Assembly: GCA_035693615.1 (NCBI GenBank)
Contig: DASSGH010000123.1
Span: 1-64,000 of the forward strand
DNA length: 64,000 bases
Reading direction: 5' to 3'
Source of the DNA: VAZQ01 sp035693615
GTDB lineage: Bacteria > Pseudomonadota > Alphaproteobacteria > Rhizobiales > Xanthobacteraceae
The position numbers and the translations under genes are program-made. The stretch's first letter is position 1. Each line of letters begins with the position of its first letter. This document shows, in pieces, positions 9,389 to 20,655 of this stretch. The notes below the pieces were generated by a model. The model was not told the origin of the DNA, made no database searches, and worked only from the letters and a program-made list of their open reading frames with translations.

Positions 9389-9575
9389 CGGCGATCCGCC
9401 GCAAAACATTGAACGAAAATGGTTTTTGGCGAGGAGGAACTTCGCGTTCCTGCCCGCGTTATCTGCCCGCTTTTCCTGCTGTTGTCTCGTCCGAACCGCG
9501 TCAACCCGTGCTGGTTCTGCTCGGTGCCCAATGGATTATGCCCTCGCAACAAGGCCCTGGACGCAAGGTCGACGA

Positions 9576-10688
9576 ATGGCCGGTCCTTTCACCTTCGGAA
9601 TCGAAGAGGAGTACTTCCTGGTCGATGCCGAGACCAAATCGCTGGTCCGTGAAATGCCGCAGGCGTTCTTGGATGCCGCCAAGGCCGCGGCCGACGGGCG
9701 CATCTCGCAGGAGTTCCTGCAGCCGCAGATCGAGGTGATCTCCTCCCCGCACGAGATGATGGCGGATGCAGTGGCCGAGGTGCGCGAGTTGCGGCGAACG
9801 ATCGCCGCGGTAGCGGGTGAGCACGGCCTTGCCATCCTCGCCTCCGGCACCCATCCGACCGGTACTTGGCGCAAGGCGCGGCAGACTGAGAAAGCCCGCT
9901 ACGACAACGTCATGAACGACCTGCAGATGATCGGCCAACGCGACCTGTTATGCGGGCTGCACGTACACGTCGAGCTGCCGGACCCCGACGCCCGAATCGA
10001 TCTGATGTACCGCATGCTGCCTTATCTGCCGTTGTTCCTCGCGCTCTCAACCTCCTCGCCGTTCTGGCAGTCGCGAAGCACCGGGCTCAAAGGCTATCGG
10101 CTCGCCGCTTACGACGAGCTGCCGCGCACCGGCGTGCCGGAGCTGTTCCGCACCCGGCAGGAATTCGATGCCTATGTGGCCGCGCTGGTGCAGGCCGGGG
10201 TGATCGAGGATTCGAGCTACATCTGGTGGGCCATCCGCCCATCGCTCCACAATCCCACGCTCGAATTGCGTGCACCCGATTCCTGCACGCTCATCGAGGA
10301 TGCAATGGCCATCGCGGCGCTCTATCGCACGCTCGCGCGTCACCTCTACCTCAACCCCTCGCGCAATTGCGAGCTCGACCCGGTCGGCCGTGCCATCATC
10401 ATTGAGAACAAGTGGCAGGCGCAGCGCCATGGGGTGCATGCCACATTCGCGGCGGAGGACGGGGCGGTCACGGTTGCGGAGATGCTCGAGCGCGTGATCT
10501 GCGAGACGGCGGCGGACGCCGAAGCGTTCGGTTGCTCCGCCGAGATCCACCGCTGCCGTACCATCGTCAGCTCCGGCAGCTCCGCGGACGCGCAGCTTGC
10601 GGTATTCGCGGCGCACAGCCGCAACGGAAACCGCGGCGCCGCGCTGCGCGCGGTGACCGAGTGGATTGCCGCCGCAACGCTGCAATGA
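9576..10688 (+). CDS. carboxylate-amine ligase, YbdK/glutamate-cysteine ligase 2 family
   Basis: Predicted 370 residues, matching the usual ~372 of YbdK. The start MAGPFTFGIEEEYFLVDA is the conserved ATP-grasp-like glutamate-cysteine ligase type 2 N-terminus. GLHVHVELPD, STSSPFW and WWAIRPSLHNPTLELRAPD supply the binding residues. E. coli YbdK has weak glutamate-cysteine ligase activity; the physiological reaction is not established. ATG 9576 with AAGG 7 bases upstream is preferred over ATG 9531. It converges on the YciF-type gene. Confidence 0.88.
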   Translation: MAGPFTFGIEEEYFLVDAETKSLVREMPQAFLDAAKAAADGRISQEFLQPQIEVISSPHEMMADAVAEVRELRRTIAAVAGEHGLAILASGTHPTGTWRKARQTEKARYDNVMNDLQMIGQRDLLCGLHVHVELPDPDARIDLMYRMLPYLPLFLALSTSSPFWQSRSTGLKGYRLAAYDELPRTGVPELFRTRQEFDAYVAALVQAGVIEDSSYIWWAIRPSLHNPTLELRAPDSCTLIEDAMAIAALYRTLARHLYLNPSRNCELDPVGRAIIIENKWQAQRHGVHATFAAEDGAVTVAEMLERVICETAADAEAFGCSAEIHRCRTIVSSGSSADAQLAVFAAHSRNGNRGAALRAVTEWIAAATLQ

Positions 10689-10701
10689 GCGGCTGCGCGC
10701 G

Positions 10702-11208
10702 CTATTCCGCTGCCTGCTGAGCTTCCTGGTTGACGGCAGACTCGGCGAGCTCGGTCAGCGCCTCGTCGGTCTTCTTTTCCTCCTGCAAAGTCTCCTCGAG
10801 CAGGTTCACCGCATCGTCCAAGCCGAGCTCCTTTGCCCAAGTCTTCAACGTCCCGTAGCGGGAAATCTCATAATGCTCGACTGCCTGCGCCGCAGCGAGG
10901 AGACCCGCGTCAAGCGCGGCGGAACCCCGGAACTCCTTCATCACTTCCTTGCTTTCGTCGATCATTCCATTGATTGCGTCGCAGGTCTTCCCTTTCGCCG
11001 GCTGGTTAATCAGCTCGAAAACCTTTTCGAGGCGGTCAACCTGACCTTCTGTCTCTCCTTCGTGCTTCTCGAACGCTGCCTGCAACTCCTCGGACTGCGC
11101 GGCCTTCGCCATTTTCGGAAGTGCGGTCAGGATCTTCTTCTCGGCGTAATAGATGTCTTTGAGGGTCTCGTGAAAAAGCTCATCAAGCGTCTTCTGCTTT
11201 TTTGCCAT
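10702..11208 (-). CDS. YciF-type ferritin-like protein (DUF892)
   Basis: Predicted 168 residues, all helical, beginning MAKKQKTLDELFHETLKDIY. The carboxylate/histidine ligands of a ferritin-like di-iron site are visible in YAEKKI, FEKHEGET and AVEHYEISRYG. DUF892/YciF proteins are stress-linked in enterobacteria; their substrate is unsettled. GAGGAAATTCC stands before ATG 11208. Neighbours (universal stress protein, YbdK-type ligase, TetR) would fit a general-stress set, but no shared operator was found. Confidence 0.9.
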   Translation of the reverse strand: MAKKQKTLDELFHETLKDIYYAEKKILTALPKMAKAAQSEELQAAFEKHEGETEGQVDRLEKVFELINQPAKGKTCDAINGMIDESKEVMKEFRGSAALDAGLLAAAQAVEHYEISRYGTLKTWAKELGLDDAVNLLEETLQEEKKTDEALTELAESAVNQEAQQAAE

Positions 11209-11330
11209 GGAATTTCCTCGGCGTGTTAACCCCTGCGAGAGATCAACGCCGCGCTGGGTCGGCAGTTCCGATGCCCCCGCGGCGGAGTATTTGCCCTCTG
11301 CACGGCCGGTGAGTTTGACGCCTCGTCCGA

Positions 11331-12035
11331 TTAGGAGTCGCGTGGCTCCGGCATGACGATCTGCACCACCAGGCCGCGCGCGCGCGCATCATTTACCCCC
11401 AGGGCACGCAAGGCGAAGAGCGTGAGCATCTGCACTCGCGCGCGTGCTTCCCCGGGATTGGTGGGGGCGGTAGGCGCATGCTCCCCGATCAAACCCTCGA
11501 TCAGCGCGCCAAGCAGCGCCGGCGCCACCAGGGCGGCGTCCTGCTCGGGAAGGCGCCCGGCATCGAGAGCCCGCCGGATAAGTCTTGCAAATTCGCCGGT
11601 CAGCTTCTGGCGGTAAGCGGCGCGCGCACGGTCGATCTCCGGCTCGACCGGCTCGGCGGTCAGAGCGAAGGCAAGTCGCCGCCGCGCGAGCGCGCGCGCC
11701 GCGAAGGTGGCGATCGCGGCCGCAAGCGCCGAGAGCGGCCCCGGCGCCGACTTTGCTGCTTCGCCGACGGCGGCCATCTCGCGCTCGGCCAGCGCCGCCA
11801 CAAGCGCCTCGACGAGTTCGGTTTTGGAGGGGAAGTAGCGGTAGACCGTGCCCGTCGCGACACCGGCGCGCTCGGCGACGGGCGCTATTTGAACGGCCCC
11901 CATGCCGTCGGCCGCCGCGATGTCGCAGGCCGCCGCCAGGATTGTGTCGTGACGGGCGGCAAGCCTGCGGACCACGTTTTCCGTTCGGCGGTACGGCATG
12001 CGAATCTCGGCAGCAACAAATGAAGCATCGTTCAT
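11331..12035 (-). CDS. TetR/AcrR family transcriptional regulator
   Basis: Predicted 234 residues. An N-terminal helix-turn-helix lies at residues ~27-75: ILAAACDIAAADGMGAVQ then VAERAGVATGTVYRYFPSK, a textbook TetR DNA-binding segment. The C-terminal ligand-binding domain is alanine-rich and helical. The gene follows the ThDP-enzyme gene on the same strand with a 63-bp gap, so it may regulate that gene or the YciF gene downstream. No ribosome site is obvious before ATG 12035; ATG at residue 13 (MPYRRT) is an alternative start. Confidence 0.9.
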   Translation of the reverse strand: MNDASFVAAEIRMPYRRTENVVRRLAARHDTILAAACDIAAADGMGAVQIAPVAERAGVATGTVYRYFPSKTELVEALVAALAEREMAAVGEAAKSAPGPLSALAAAIATFAARALARRRLAFALTAEPVEPEIDRARAAYRQKLTGEFARLIRRALDAGRLPEQDAALVAPALLGALIEGLIGEHAPTAPTNPGEARARVQMLTLFALRALGVNDARARGLVVQIVMPEPRDS

Positions 12036-12098
12036 GACGATGCAACTATCGGAGCGCCGTTGATATGTCAGAGGTAAAGCTTTTGGGCGCGCGAAGAC

Positions 12099-13778
12099 TC
12101 ACCCGCCTGCTTGCGCCTTCTCGCGCGTCGCGGTGAGCGACATCGTCGGAGTGAGCGCCTCGGGATCGACCTTGAGGTGAAGGATCGCGGGCTTGCCGGA
12201 TCGTTGCGCCGCCTCGAAGGCGGGCAAGAAATCCGCAGTCCGCTCCACCGTCGCGCCGTAGCCGCCGAAGGCCCGGGCATAGGCCGCAAAATCCGGATTC
12301 CGCAAGCCGGTCGCCACCACTCGCCCGGGATAATGACGCTCCTGATGCATGCGAATGGTACCGTACATACCGTTGTCGACGACAACGATGATGACCGGCA
12401 GCTCGTATTGCACCGCGGTCGCGAATTCCTGGCCAGTCATGAGGAAATCGCCGTCGCCGGCAAAGGCAATCACGGTGCGTTCCGGCGATAGACGCTTCAT
12501 CCCGATCGCCGCGGGCACGCCGTACCCCATGGAGCCCGAGATTGGCGCGAGTTCGCTGCCGTAGCGGCGGTAGCGGGCGTAACGATGCACCCAGACGGAG
12601 AAATTGCCGGCCCCATTGCAGATCACCGCATCCTCGGGAAGCTTGCCGCGCAAGCCAGCAATAATCTCACCGAGATTGACGGGACCGGGAACCGCGGTCG
12701 GCTTGTCGGTCCAAGCGAGAAAGTCGGTGTGGGCACGCGGCGTCTCATTGCGCCACTTGGGCTCGTTGGGCGGCTCGAGACCTTCGAGCGCGGCGGCGAA
12801 GGCGGTGGGGGTCGCGTTGATCGCAAGATGGGCTCGGTAAACGCGGCCAAGCTCTTCGATACCGGGGAAGACGTGCACCAGCGTTTGCCGCGGCGCTGGA
12901 ATATCGAGAAGCGTGTAGCTCTGCGACGGCATTTCGCCGAGCCGGCCGCCGACGAGGAGGATGAAATCGGCGCCTTTCACGCGCGCGAGCAGTTTGGGAT
13001 TGGGCCCGATGCCGAGGTCGCCGGCGTAGCAGGGATGCTCGGGATCGACGAGGTGAGCGCGACGGAACGTGGTCGCGAGCGGCAGCGCAAAGCGATCGGC
13101 GAAGCGCGCAACGGCGGCGCAGGCAGTCTCCGACCAGCGGCTGCCGCCCAGAAGCATGATCGGCCGTTCGGCTGTGCGGAGAAGCTTCTGCAGCCGGCTC
13201 ATATCGGTTGCGCCAGGCCAAATCTCCACCGGCTCGAACGCCGGTGCGTCGGGGACGGCGAGGCGCTCAACCAGCATGTCCTCCGGCAGCGCCATAACCA
13301 CCGGCCCGGGCCGGCCGCCGGTCGCGGTGTAGAACGCGCGCGAAACGAGCTCGGGGATGCGCGCGGCGTCATCGATCTCGGTCGCCCATTTGGCAATCGT
13401 CCCGAACACCGCGCGATAGTCGAGCTCCTGGAAGGCTTCGCGCTCGCGCATCTCGCGGGCGATCTGGCCGACGAACACAATGAGGGGCGTCGAATCCTGC
13501 CGCGCGATGTGGAGCCCCGGCGCCGCATTGGTGGCACCGGGCCCGCGGGTGACGAAGCAGATGCCGGGCCGTCCCGTCGCCTTGCCGCAAGCTTCCGCCA
13601 TGATGGCGGCGCCACTCTCGTGCCGGCAAACGGTGACGGCGATATCGCGGTCATGAAAGGCATCGAGCGCCGCGAGATAGCTCTCGCCGGGCACGCAAAA
13701 CACGTGCCTCACTCCATGCACGACGAGCTGATCGACCAGAACTTCGGCGGCGGTCCTCGTGCCGTCATTGGCGCGCAT
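12099..13778 (-). CDS. thiamine-diphosphate-dependent enzyme, acetolactate synthase-like
   Basis: Predicted 559 residues with the three-domain ThDP fold. The N-terminal pyrimidine-binding domain has the catalytic glutamate in CRHESGAAIMAEA and FVTRGPGATNA. The C-terminal ThDP/Mg site has GDGDFLMTGQEF and VVDNGMYGTI. IlvB paralogues of this type decarboxylate various 2-oxo acids. No small ilvN subunit is adjacent, so a role in branched-chain synthesis is doubtful. ATG 13778 is chosen with GGAG ~7 bases upstream; GTG immediately before it is in frame too. Confidence 0.85.
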   Translation of the reverse strand: MRANDGTRTAAEVLVDQLVVHGVRHVFCVPGESYLAALDAFHDRDIAVTVCRHESGAAIMAEACGKATGRPGICFVTRGPGATNAAPGLHIARQDSTPLIVFVGQIAREMREREAFQELDYRAVFGTIAKWATEIDDAARIPELVSRAFYTATGGRPGPVVMALPEDMLVERLAVPDAPAFEPVEIWPGATDMSRLQKLLRTAERPIMLLGGSRWSETACAAVARFADRFALPLATTFRRAHLVDPEHPCYAGDLGIGPNPKLLARVKGADFILLVGGRLGEMPSQSYTLLDIPAPRQTLVHVFPGIEELGRVYRAHLAINATPTAFAAALEGLEPPNEPKWRNETPRAHTDFLAWTDKPTAVPGPVNLGEIIAGLRGKLPEDAVICNGAGNFSVWVHRYARYRRYGSELAPISGSMGYGVPAAIGMKRLSPERTVIAFAGDGDFLMTGQEFATAVQYELPVIIVVVDNGMYGTIRMHQERHYPGRVVATGLRNPDFAAYARAFGGYGATVERTADFLPAFEAAQRSGKPAILHLKVDPEALTPTMSLTATREKAQAGG

Positions 13779-14109
13779 CACGCGTCTCCATGGCTGTGCA
13801 GCTCACGTCTACACCATGCCGCAAGCATGTGGGGTGGGCAAACGAGCCGCAGGCACGCGTCGGGTCGCCGGCTCGACCGTGACCACGCGGAAGGAGTGCA
13901 TCTCGCCATCTTCGCCGCGGATCGAGACCTATTCGCCAAGCGGGATGCGCTTGAGCACCTGCGGCAATTGCGTCATGACGGGATGCGCTTGGACGGCGAA
14001 GGAAACAGCATAGCATGGCGAACACTTCGACTGCGCCGACGTTGACATGCCTCGGCGACAACCCATGCCGCCGCCGCATCAGCGCTGGCGGCGCAAGGAA
14101 ATGCCGGGC
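13779..14109. other. divergent gene-less region, possible decayed minus-strand frame
   Basis: 330 bases between the ThDP enzyme (minus) and the phosphotransferase (plus). It should contain both promoters. On the minus strand a frame reads QLPQVLKRIPLGE, stop, VSIRGEDGEMHSFRVVTVEP across roughly 14010-13840. That looks protein-like but is broken by an in-frame stop and matches no family I can name. No confident gene. Confidence 0.3.
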
Positions 14110-15645
14110 ATGAGCGAAGGCGACCAGGACGCGGTATTCGCGCTTCTTGCCGACCCCGCGACACACGGCGGCAGCGCGGTCAAGCGCATCGACACCCACG
14201 CGGCCGCGGTGTTTCTCGCCGGCGAGCGCGCCTTGAAGGTCAAGCGCGCCGTTCGCTTTCCGTTTTTGGACTATTCAACCCTGGCCAAGCGGAAGGAAGC
14301 CTGCGAGGCGGAGCTTCGCATCAACGGATCATTCGCGCCCGACATTTACCGCCGCGTGCTCGCAATCACGCGCGAGGACGGCGGCCGGCTCACGCTCGAT
14401 GGCGCCGGCCCGGCGGTGGAGTGGGCGCTCGAAATGCGCCGTTTCCACGAGAACGCGACGCTCGACCGACTGGCGCAGGCGGGCAAGATCGATTCGGCCC
14501 TTGCCGACGCGCTCGGCCGCGCAGTGGCGGCGCTTCACGCCGGCGCCAAGCCGGTCGCGCCCGAGCCGTGGATCGCGGCGCTTGGCGACTATATCGAGCA
14601 AAACGACGCCGCGTTTCGCGACATGGCTGAACTTTTTCCTGCTGCGGAGGCTGACACGGTGGCGAGGCGCAGCCGCGCCGCGCATTCCCGCATCCGTGCG
14701 CTCCTTCACGAGCGCGGCCAGCGCGGGCTGGTCCGGCATCTGCACGGCGACCTGCATCTCGGCAACATCGTCCTGCTCGGCGGGCGGCCGGTTCCGTTCG
14801 ATGCCATCGAATTCAGCCCGCTGATCGCATCGGGGGACGTACTCTACGATCTCGCCTTCCTGCTCATGGATTTAGTCGAGCGCGGTCTCAACGGGGCAGC
14901 GAATCGCGTGTTGAACCGGTATCTCGCCGAAACGAAACGGGCCGAAGATTTGGACGCACTCGCAACGCTGCCGCTCTTTCTGTCGCTGCGCGCAGCGATC
15001 CGCGCCAAAGTGACCGCGGCGCGGATCGATCATGCCGCTCTCGATCAGAGGGGCGCGATCGCGCGCAGTGCGCGCGCCTATTTCGAATTCGCGCACCGGT
15101 TCATTGAACCGGGCCCGCCGCGCCTGGTCGCAGTCGGAGGGCTCTCGGGCACGGGCAAATCGGCGCTCGCCCAGGCGCTGGCGGGAGAACTCGCGCCTGA
15201 TCCCGGAGCGGTGGTGCTGCGCTCGGACGTGGAGCGCAAGGCGCTCTTCGGCAAGGACGAGAACGTGCGGCTGCCGCAGGATGCCTATTCGCCGGCAGTG
15301 ACGACCAGGGTTTATGCCGTCATCGCCGACAAGGCCCGCCGGGCGGTGGCAGTGGGGCATTCCGCCATCCTCGACGCGGTTTTCGCGACGCCGCAGGAGC
15401 GCGCCGCGGCGACGGCATCGGCCGAAATCCTCGGCGTGCCTTTTCATGGCCTTTTCCTCGAGGCCGATCTCGACACCCGCCTCGCCCGCCTGAGCGCGCG
15501 CGGCCGCGATCCCTCCGATGCCGACGCGGCGGTCGCCCGCATTCAGCAGAGCTACGACCTCGGCACTCTCGACTGGACGCGCATCGATGCGTCCGGCACG
15601 CCGGAAGAAACCCTCGCGCGGGCGCGCAAGGCAGTAAACCCATGA
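14110..15645 (+). CDS. bifunctional aminoglycoside-phosphotransferase-like / P-loop kinase protein
   Basis: Predicted 511 residues with two modules. Residues ~1-330 form an APH-like fold with LVRHLHGDLHLGNIVL (catalytic HGD..N) and FDAIEFSPLIASGDVLYD (metal-binding region). From ~340 a nucleotide-kinase-like module has Walker A GGLSGTGKS, then RSDVERKALFG and a C-terminal LARLSARGRDPSDAD. This fusion is common in alphaproteobacteria; its substrate is unknown and antibiotic resistance should not be assumed. ATG 14110 is chosen because AAGGA lies 10 bases upstream, whereas ATG 14101 abuts it. Confidence 0.82.
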   Translation: MSEGDQDAVFALLADPATHGGSAVKRIDTHAAAVFLAGERALKVKRAVRFPFLDYSTLAKRKEACEAELRINGSFAPDIYRRVLAITREDGGRLTLDGAGPAVEWALEMRRFHENATLDRLAQAGKIDSALADALGRAVAALHAGAKPVAPEPWIAALGDYIEQNDAAFRDMAELFPAAEADTVARRSRAAHSRIRALLHERGQRGLVRHLHGDLHLGNIVLLGGRPVPFDAIEFSPLIASGDVLYDLAFLLMDLVERGLNGAANRVLNRYLAETKRAEDLDALATLPLFLSLRAAIRAKVTAARIDHAALDQRGAIARSARAYFEFAHRFIEPGPPRLVAVGGLSGTGKSALAQALAGELAPDPGAVVLRSDVERKALFGKDENVRLPQDAYSPAVTTRVYAVIADKARRAVAVGHSAILDAVFATPQERAAATASAEILGVPFHGLFLEADLDTRLARLSARGRDPSDADAAVARIQQSYDLGTLDWTRIDASGTPEETLARARKAVNP

Positions 15646-15682
15646 GAAGAACTTCCCCGTTCTGCGAGTCGACCTAAACGCC

Positions 15683-16840
15683 ATGGCCGTCGATCCCCGC
15701 AAAATCGCCGTCGCCATCGCCGGCTTTTGCACGTTCCTCAACCTCTATTCGCCGCAGGCGCTGTTGCCGGCGCTGGCATGGGAGTTCGGCGTCGGCGCCG
15801 CCGAGATCAGCACGATCATGACCGCAAGCACGCTCGCCATCGCCTTGACGGCGCCGTTCACTGGCGCCATTGCCGACGTGCTCGGCCGCAAGCGCGTGAT
15901 CGCCGCCGCCATGCTGGCGGTGGTCGTGCCTACGATCGGCGCCGCGTTCGCGCCGGACGTACCGGCGCTCGTTGTTTGGCGGTTCATCCAAGGATTGCTG
16001 CTGCCGCCGATCTTCGCCGTTACGGTCGCCTATATCGGCGATGAGTGGCCCGCAACGCAGGTGGCGGGGGTTGCCGGCATCTACATCGCGGGATCGAGTC
16101 TCGGCGGATTCTGCGGCCGCTTCCTCCCGGGCCTACTCAGCGATCTCATCAGCTGGCGCGCCGCCTTCTTGGCGCTTGCGGGCTTGTCCTTCGTGGGCGC
16201 GGTCGCGCTCGCCCTCTTGCTGCCGCCGGAGAAGCGCTTCGTTCGCTCGCCGGGCCTCACCGCGTCGGCACTCGGGATGTTGCGGCATTTGAGGAATCCG
16301 CAGCTGCTCGCCACCTATGCCATCGGCTTCGGCGTGCTGTTCAATTTCATCGCGGTGTTCACCTACGTGAGTTTTCATCTCGCCGCGCCGCCCTATCACT
16401 TTTCCTCGACCTTGCTCGGGCTGATCTTCGTCACCTATCTCGCCGGCACTGTGATCGCGCCGATGACCGGCTGGATGATGGCGCGCCTCGGACGTCGGCG
16501 CTTCATTCTTGCGCTCATTGCCGCCTGGGCGGGCGGCGCGCTGCTGACGCTGCTGCCGCCAATTGCGGCGATCATCGCGGGGCTTACCCTTTGCGCCGGA
16601 TGCGGCATGCTGTGCCAGACGGTCGCCACCGGCTATGTCACCGAAATCGCGAACGAAGGCCGCTCATCAGCAGTCGGGCTCTACGTGACGTCGTTCTATG
16701 CCGGCGGCAGCATGGGCGCGTTCCTGCCGGGGCTCGTCTGGGAGCGGGGCGGGTGGCCGGCGACCATCGCCTTGGTGGTGACGATGCTGGCGGCCATGGC
16801 CCTGATTGCAACGCTCGCCTATCGCCGCGGGACGGCCTAG
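15683..16840 (+). CDS. MFS transporter (YnfM-like)
   Basis: Predicted 385 residues and about 12 membrane helices. The loop between helices 2 and 3 is GAIADVLGRKRVI, the classic major-facilitator motif A. The N-terminus GFCTFLNLYSPQALLPALA resembles YnfM/arabinose-efflux-type permeases. It sits 37 bp after the APH/P-loop gene and 32 bp before the RraA-like gene, so the three may be one transcript. Substrate unknown. Confidence 0.9.
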   Translation: MAVDPRKIAVAIAGFCTFLNLYSPQALLPALAWEFGVGAAEISTIMTASTLAIALTAPFTGAIADVLGRKRVIAAAMLAVVVPTIGAAFAPDVPALVVWRFIQGLLLPPIFAVTVAYIGDEWPATQVAGVAGIYIAGSSLGGFCGRFLPGLLSDLISWRAAFLALAGLSFVGAVALALLLPPEKRFVRSPGLTASALGMLRHLRNPQLLATYAIGFGVLFNFIAVFTYVSFHLAAPPYHFSSTLLGLIFVTYLAGTVIAPMTGWMMARLGRRRFILALIAAWAGGALLTLLPPIAAIIAGLTLCAGCGMLCQTVATGYVTEIANEGRSSAVGLYVTSFYAGGSMGAFLPGLVWERGGWPATIALVVTMLAAMALIATLAYRRGTA

Positions 16841-16872
16841 GGTCCCTTTTTCACGCCCAAGGGGGACATTGA

Positions 16873-17559
16873 ATGACCGCGCCAAGCCGAGCCCAACTCG
16901 AATTTCTGCAATCGATCGATACTCCGACCGTGTGCAACTTGGTTGAGATCGTCGCGCCGGATCGCCGCGGCTTCGGCTACACGGTCAGGCACCTGCATTG
17001 TCCGTTTCCCGAGCTTCCGCCCATCGTCGGCTTCGCCAAGACCGTGACCTTCAAGGCGAAGGACGCCGTCCCGCTCGGCGAGGTGGGCTATATGCAGAAG
17101 CGGCTCGACTACCTCGATTACGTCGCAGGCTCGCCGCAACCCAGCATCATGGTGATGGAAGATCTCGATGGCGAGCACGTCGGCTATGGTGCGTTCTGGG
17201 GCGAGGTCCAGTCGAACGTGCACAAGGCGCTCGGCTGTCTCGGCGTGGTCACCAACGGGTCGGTCCGCGATATCCCGGCGATCGCGCCCGGCTTCCAGAT
17301 GCTGGCCGGCTCGATCGTTCCCTCCCACGCTTATGTGCACGTGGTCGATTTCGGCGTCGAGGTGACCGTGCACGGCATGGCGGTCAAGGGCGGCGACCTC
17401 GTCCATGCCGATCGTCACGGCGCGGTGGTGGTCCCGACCGACAAGATCGACGCCATGCAGGCGACGCTCGGCGCGGTTTCCGCGCGGGAAGCGAAGATCA
17501 TCGCGGCGGCGAAGGCGGGTGGCGATGTCGCGGCGATCAAGGCGGCGATGAAGGGCTAA
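16873..17559 (+). CDS. RraA family protein (HMG aldolase / oxaloacetate decarboxylase-like)
   Basis: Predicted 228 residues. The start LEFLQSIDTPTVCNLVEIV and the central GCLGVVTNGSVRDIPAI are the RraA/demethylmenaquinone-methyltransferase-like fold, with the conserved aspartate of the metal site in SVRD. Family members include RNase E inhibitor RraA and class II aldolases acting on 4-hydroxy-4-methyl-2-oxoglutarate. Lack of an rne or menaquinone context favours a metabolic enzyme, but the substrate cannot be read. Confidence 0.85.
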   Translation: MTAPSRAQLEFLQSIDTPTVCNLVEIVAPDRRGFGYTVRHLHCPFPELPPIVGFAKTVTFKAKDAVPLGEVGYMQKRLDYLDYVAGSPQPSIMVMEDLDGEHVGYGAFWGEVQSNVHKALGCLGVVTNGSVRDIPAIAPGFQMLAGSIVPSHAYVHVVDFGVEVTVHGMAVKGGDLVHADRHGAVVVPTDKIDAMQATLGAVSAREAKIIAAAKAGGDVAAIKAAMKG

Positions 17560-17670
17560 CGGCGCGCCGCCGCACACGATGGCAACCGGGTGCCGGGTGT
17601 CGGCGTTGGGACGAGGGTTTGCCCCGTGCGAGTTTTTCGGAGGCATGCCGACACCGCAGGGAGGTTCAGC

Positions 17671-18153
17671 ATGGACGCGCGCGAGGAGGTCAGCCTTTGG
17701 CATGCTCTTTATCGCCTGGAGGTGAGGTATTGGCATGAGGTCGACTGCAACGGCGGCCGCCGCGCCCATGAATTCTATGCGCCGGACGGCGTGATGTGCG
17801 TCGGCCACAACCGATTCGAAGGACGGGAAAAGATCCGGGAATTCTACGCCTGGCGTGAACGCCAGGCGCTAACTGCCATCAGCAGTGTGAAGACCACGCG
17901 CCATTTGATTAACAATCTAATCGTCGATGCGACCACGGAAGGTCGCGCCCGGGTGTTGGGCGTTGTCAGCTTTTATGGATCGGCGGCGCGGCCGCCGGCG
18001 CAGCAATCCAAGCCGCCGATGTTGATCGCCGATCTGATCAACGAATGCGTGCTGGATCCCGACCACGGTTGGCAATTCAAATCGCATTTGCTGCAGCCGG
18101 TATTCATGAGCCACGAGGCGCCTCCGTCGATCGCGGTCGACACCCGCCGTTAG
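17671..18153 (+). CDS. nuclear transport factor 2 (SnoaL-like) family protein
   Basis: Predicted 160 residues. A GGGAGG site precedes ATG 17671. The segments YRLEVRYWHEVDCNGG, YAPDGVMCVGHNRFEGREKI and FYAWRERQALT fit an NTF2-like cone fold often used for small-molecule binding or isomerisation. Length and context give no substrate. Downstream begins the remnant of a TPR gene. Confidence 0.75.
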   Translation: MDAREEVSLWHALYRLEVRYWHEVDCNGGRRAHEFYAPDGVMCVGHNRFEGREKIREFYAWRERQALTAISSVKTTRHLINNLIVDATTEGRARVLGVVSFYGSAARPPAQQSKPPMLIADLINECVLDPDHGWQFKSHLLQPVFMSHEAPPSIAVDTRR

Positions 18154-18237
18154 GTCGCCGCGGGTCAGGCTTCGGGCTGATCGACGATTCCGTCGAGCCG
18201 CTTTGCATCGCAAGCGCCGCAGACTAAGAGTGGCGCG

Positions 18238-18632
18238 ATGAAGGACCCGCGCGGTCTCGATATCAGCGCCAATGATCCATCTGCTGTCGCGGCGGCGGAC
18301 GACTTTGCCGCGCGTCTTTTGCGTCTCGATCAAGGCGTCGAAGGCATTCTTGAGAGTGCAAAGCGCTGGGCCCGACACGCCGATCATTCAACTGTATGCT
18401 GCGGCGTTCTGGCTTTACGGCCAAACCGACGGCGGCCGCGAGACCGCCGCGGCCCATCTACGTGCGTGTGAAGCGCTCGCGATGAACGGGCGGGAGCGCG
18501 CATCGCCGATGCTGCGGCCTATTTCGACCGCAACACGCAAACAAAGTCGCTCACACCACTCGATCGCGTGCTGGCAAATTGATCGAGGCGATTCCGCAAA
18601 GAAATCGCGATCTACCGCTCCTCGATCAGCGG
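18238..18632 (+). pseudogene. frameshifted, truncated TPR-like gene remnant
   Basis: Protein-like sequence hops across frames: MKDPRGLDISANDPSAVAAA and FAARLLRLDQGVEGILESAK in frame 1, then PDTPIIQLYAAAFWLYGQTD and HLRACEALAMNGRER in the next, then RIADAAAYFDRNTQTKSLTP in a third, with a further shift at a TGA near 18580 into IEAIPQRNRDLPLL. Together these look like the N-terminal part of a tetratricopeptide-type protein. The rest is missing, and the fragment ends against the 3' end of ftsH. At least three frame changes make sequencing error unlikely. Family assignment is from memory of similar sequences. Confidence 0.65.
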
Positions 18633-20552
<1,920 letters not shown>

Positions 20553-20655
20553 CCCCGTGTCCTTCAGCGGCGGGTGCAGTTCCGCGAACGTTCCATACCG
20601 TAGGTTATAGGCCGATTCACGGCCATCCCGGTAGAAATCGCCATCCGGACACAAT

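Noticed and set aside
13765..14199. Minus-strand open frame of 144 codons between the ThDP enzyme and the APH-like gene
   Set aside because: Its translation is arginine/alanine noise, and most of it is antisense to the start of the APH-like gene; no ribosome site. Another minus frame here is protein-like but broken by a stop, so only a remnant is noted.
14110..15645. Aminoglycoside resistance determinant
   Set aside because: The APH-like fold is fused to a kinase-like P-loop module, a common chromosomal arrangement in alphaproteobacteria, with no mobile element nearby.
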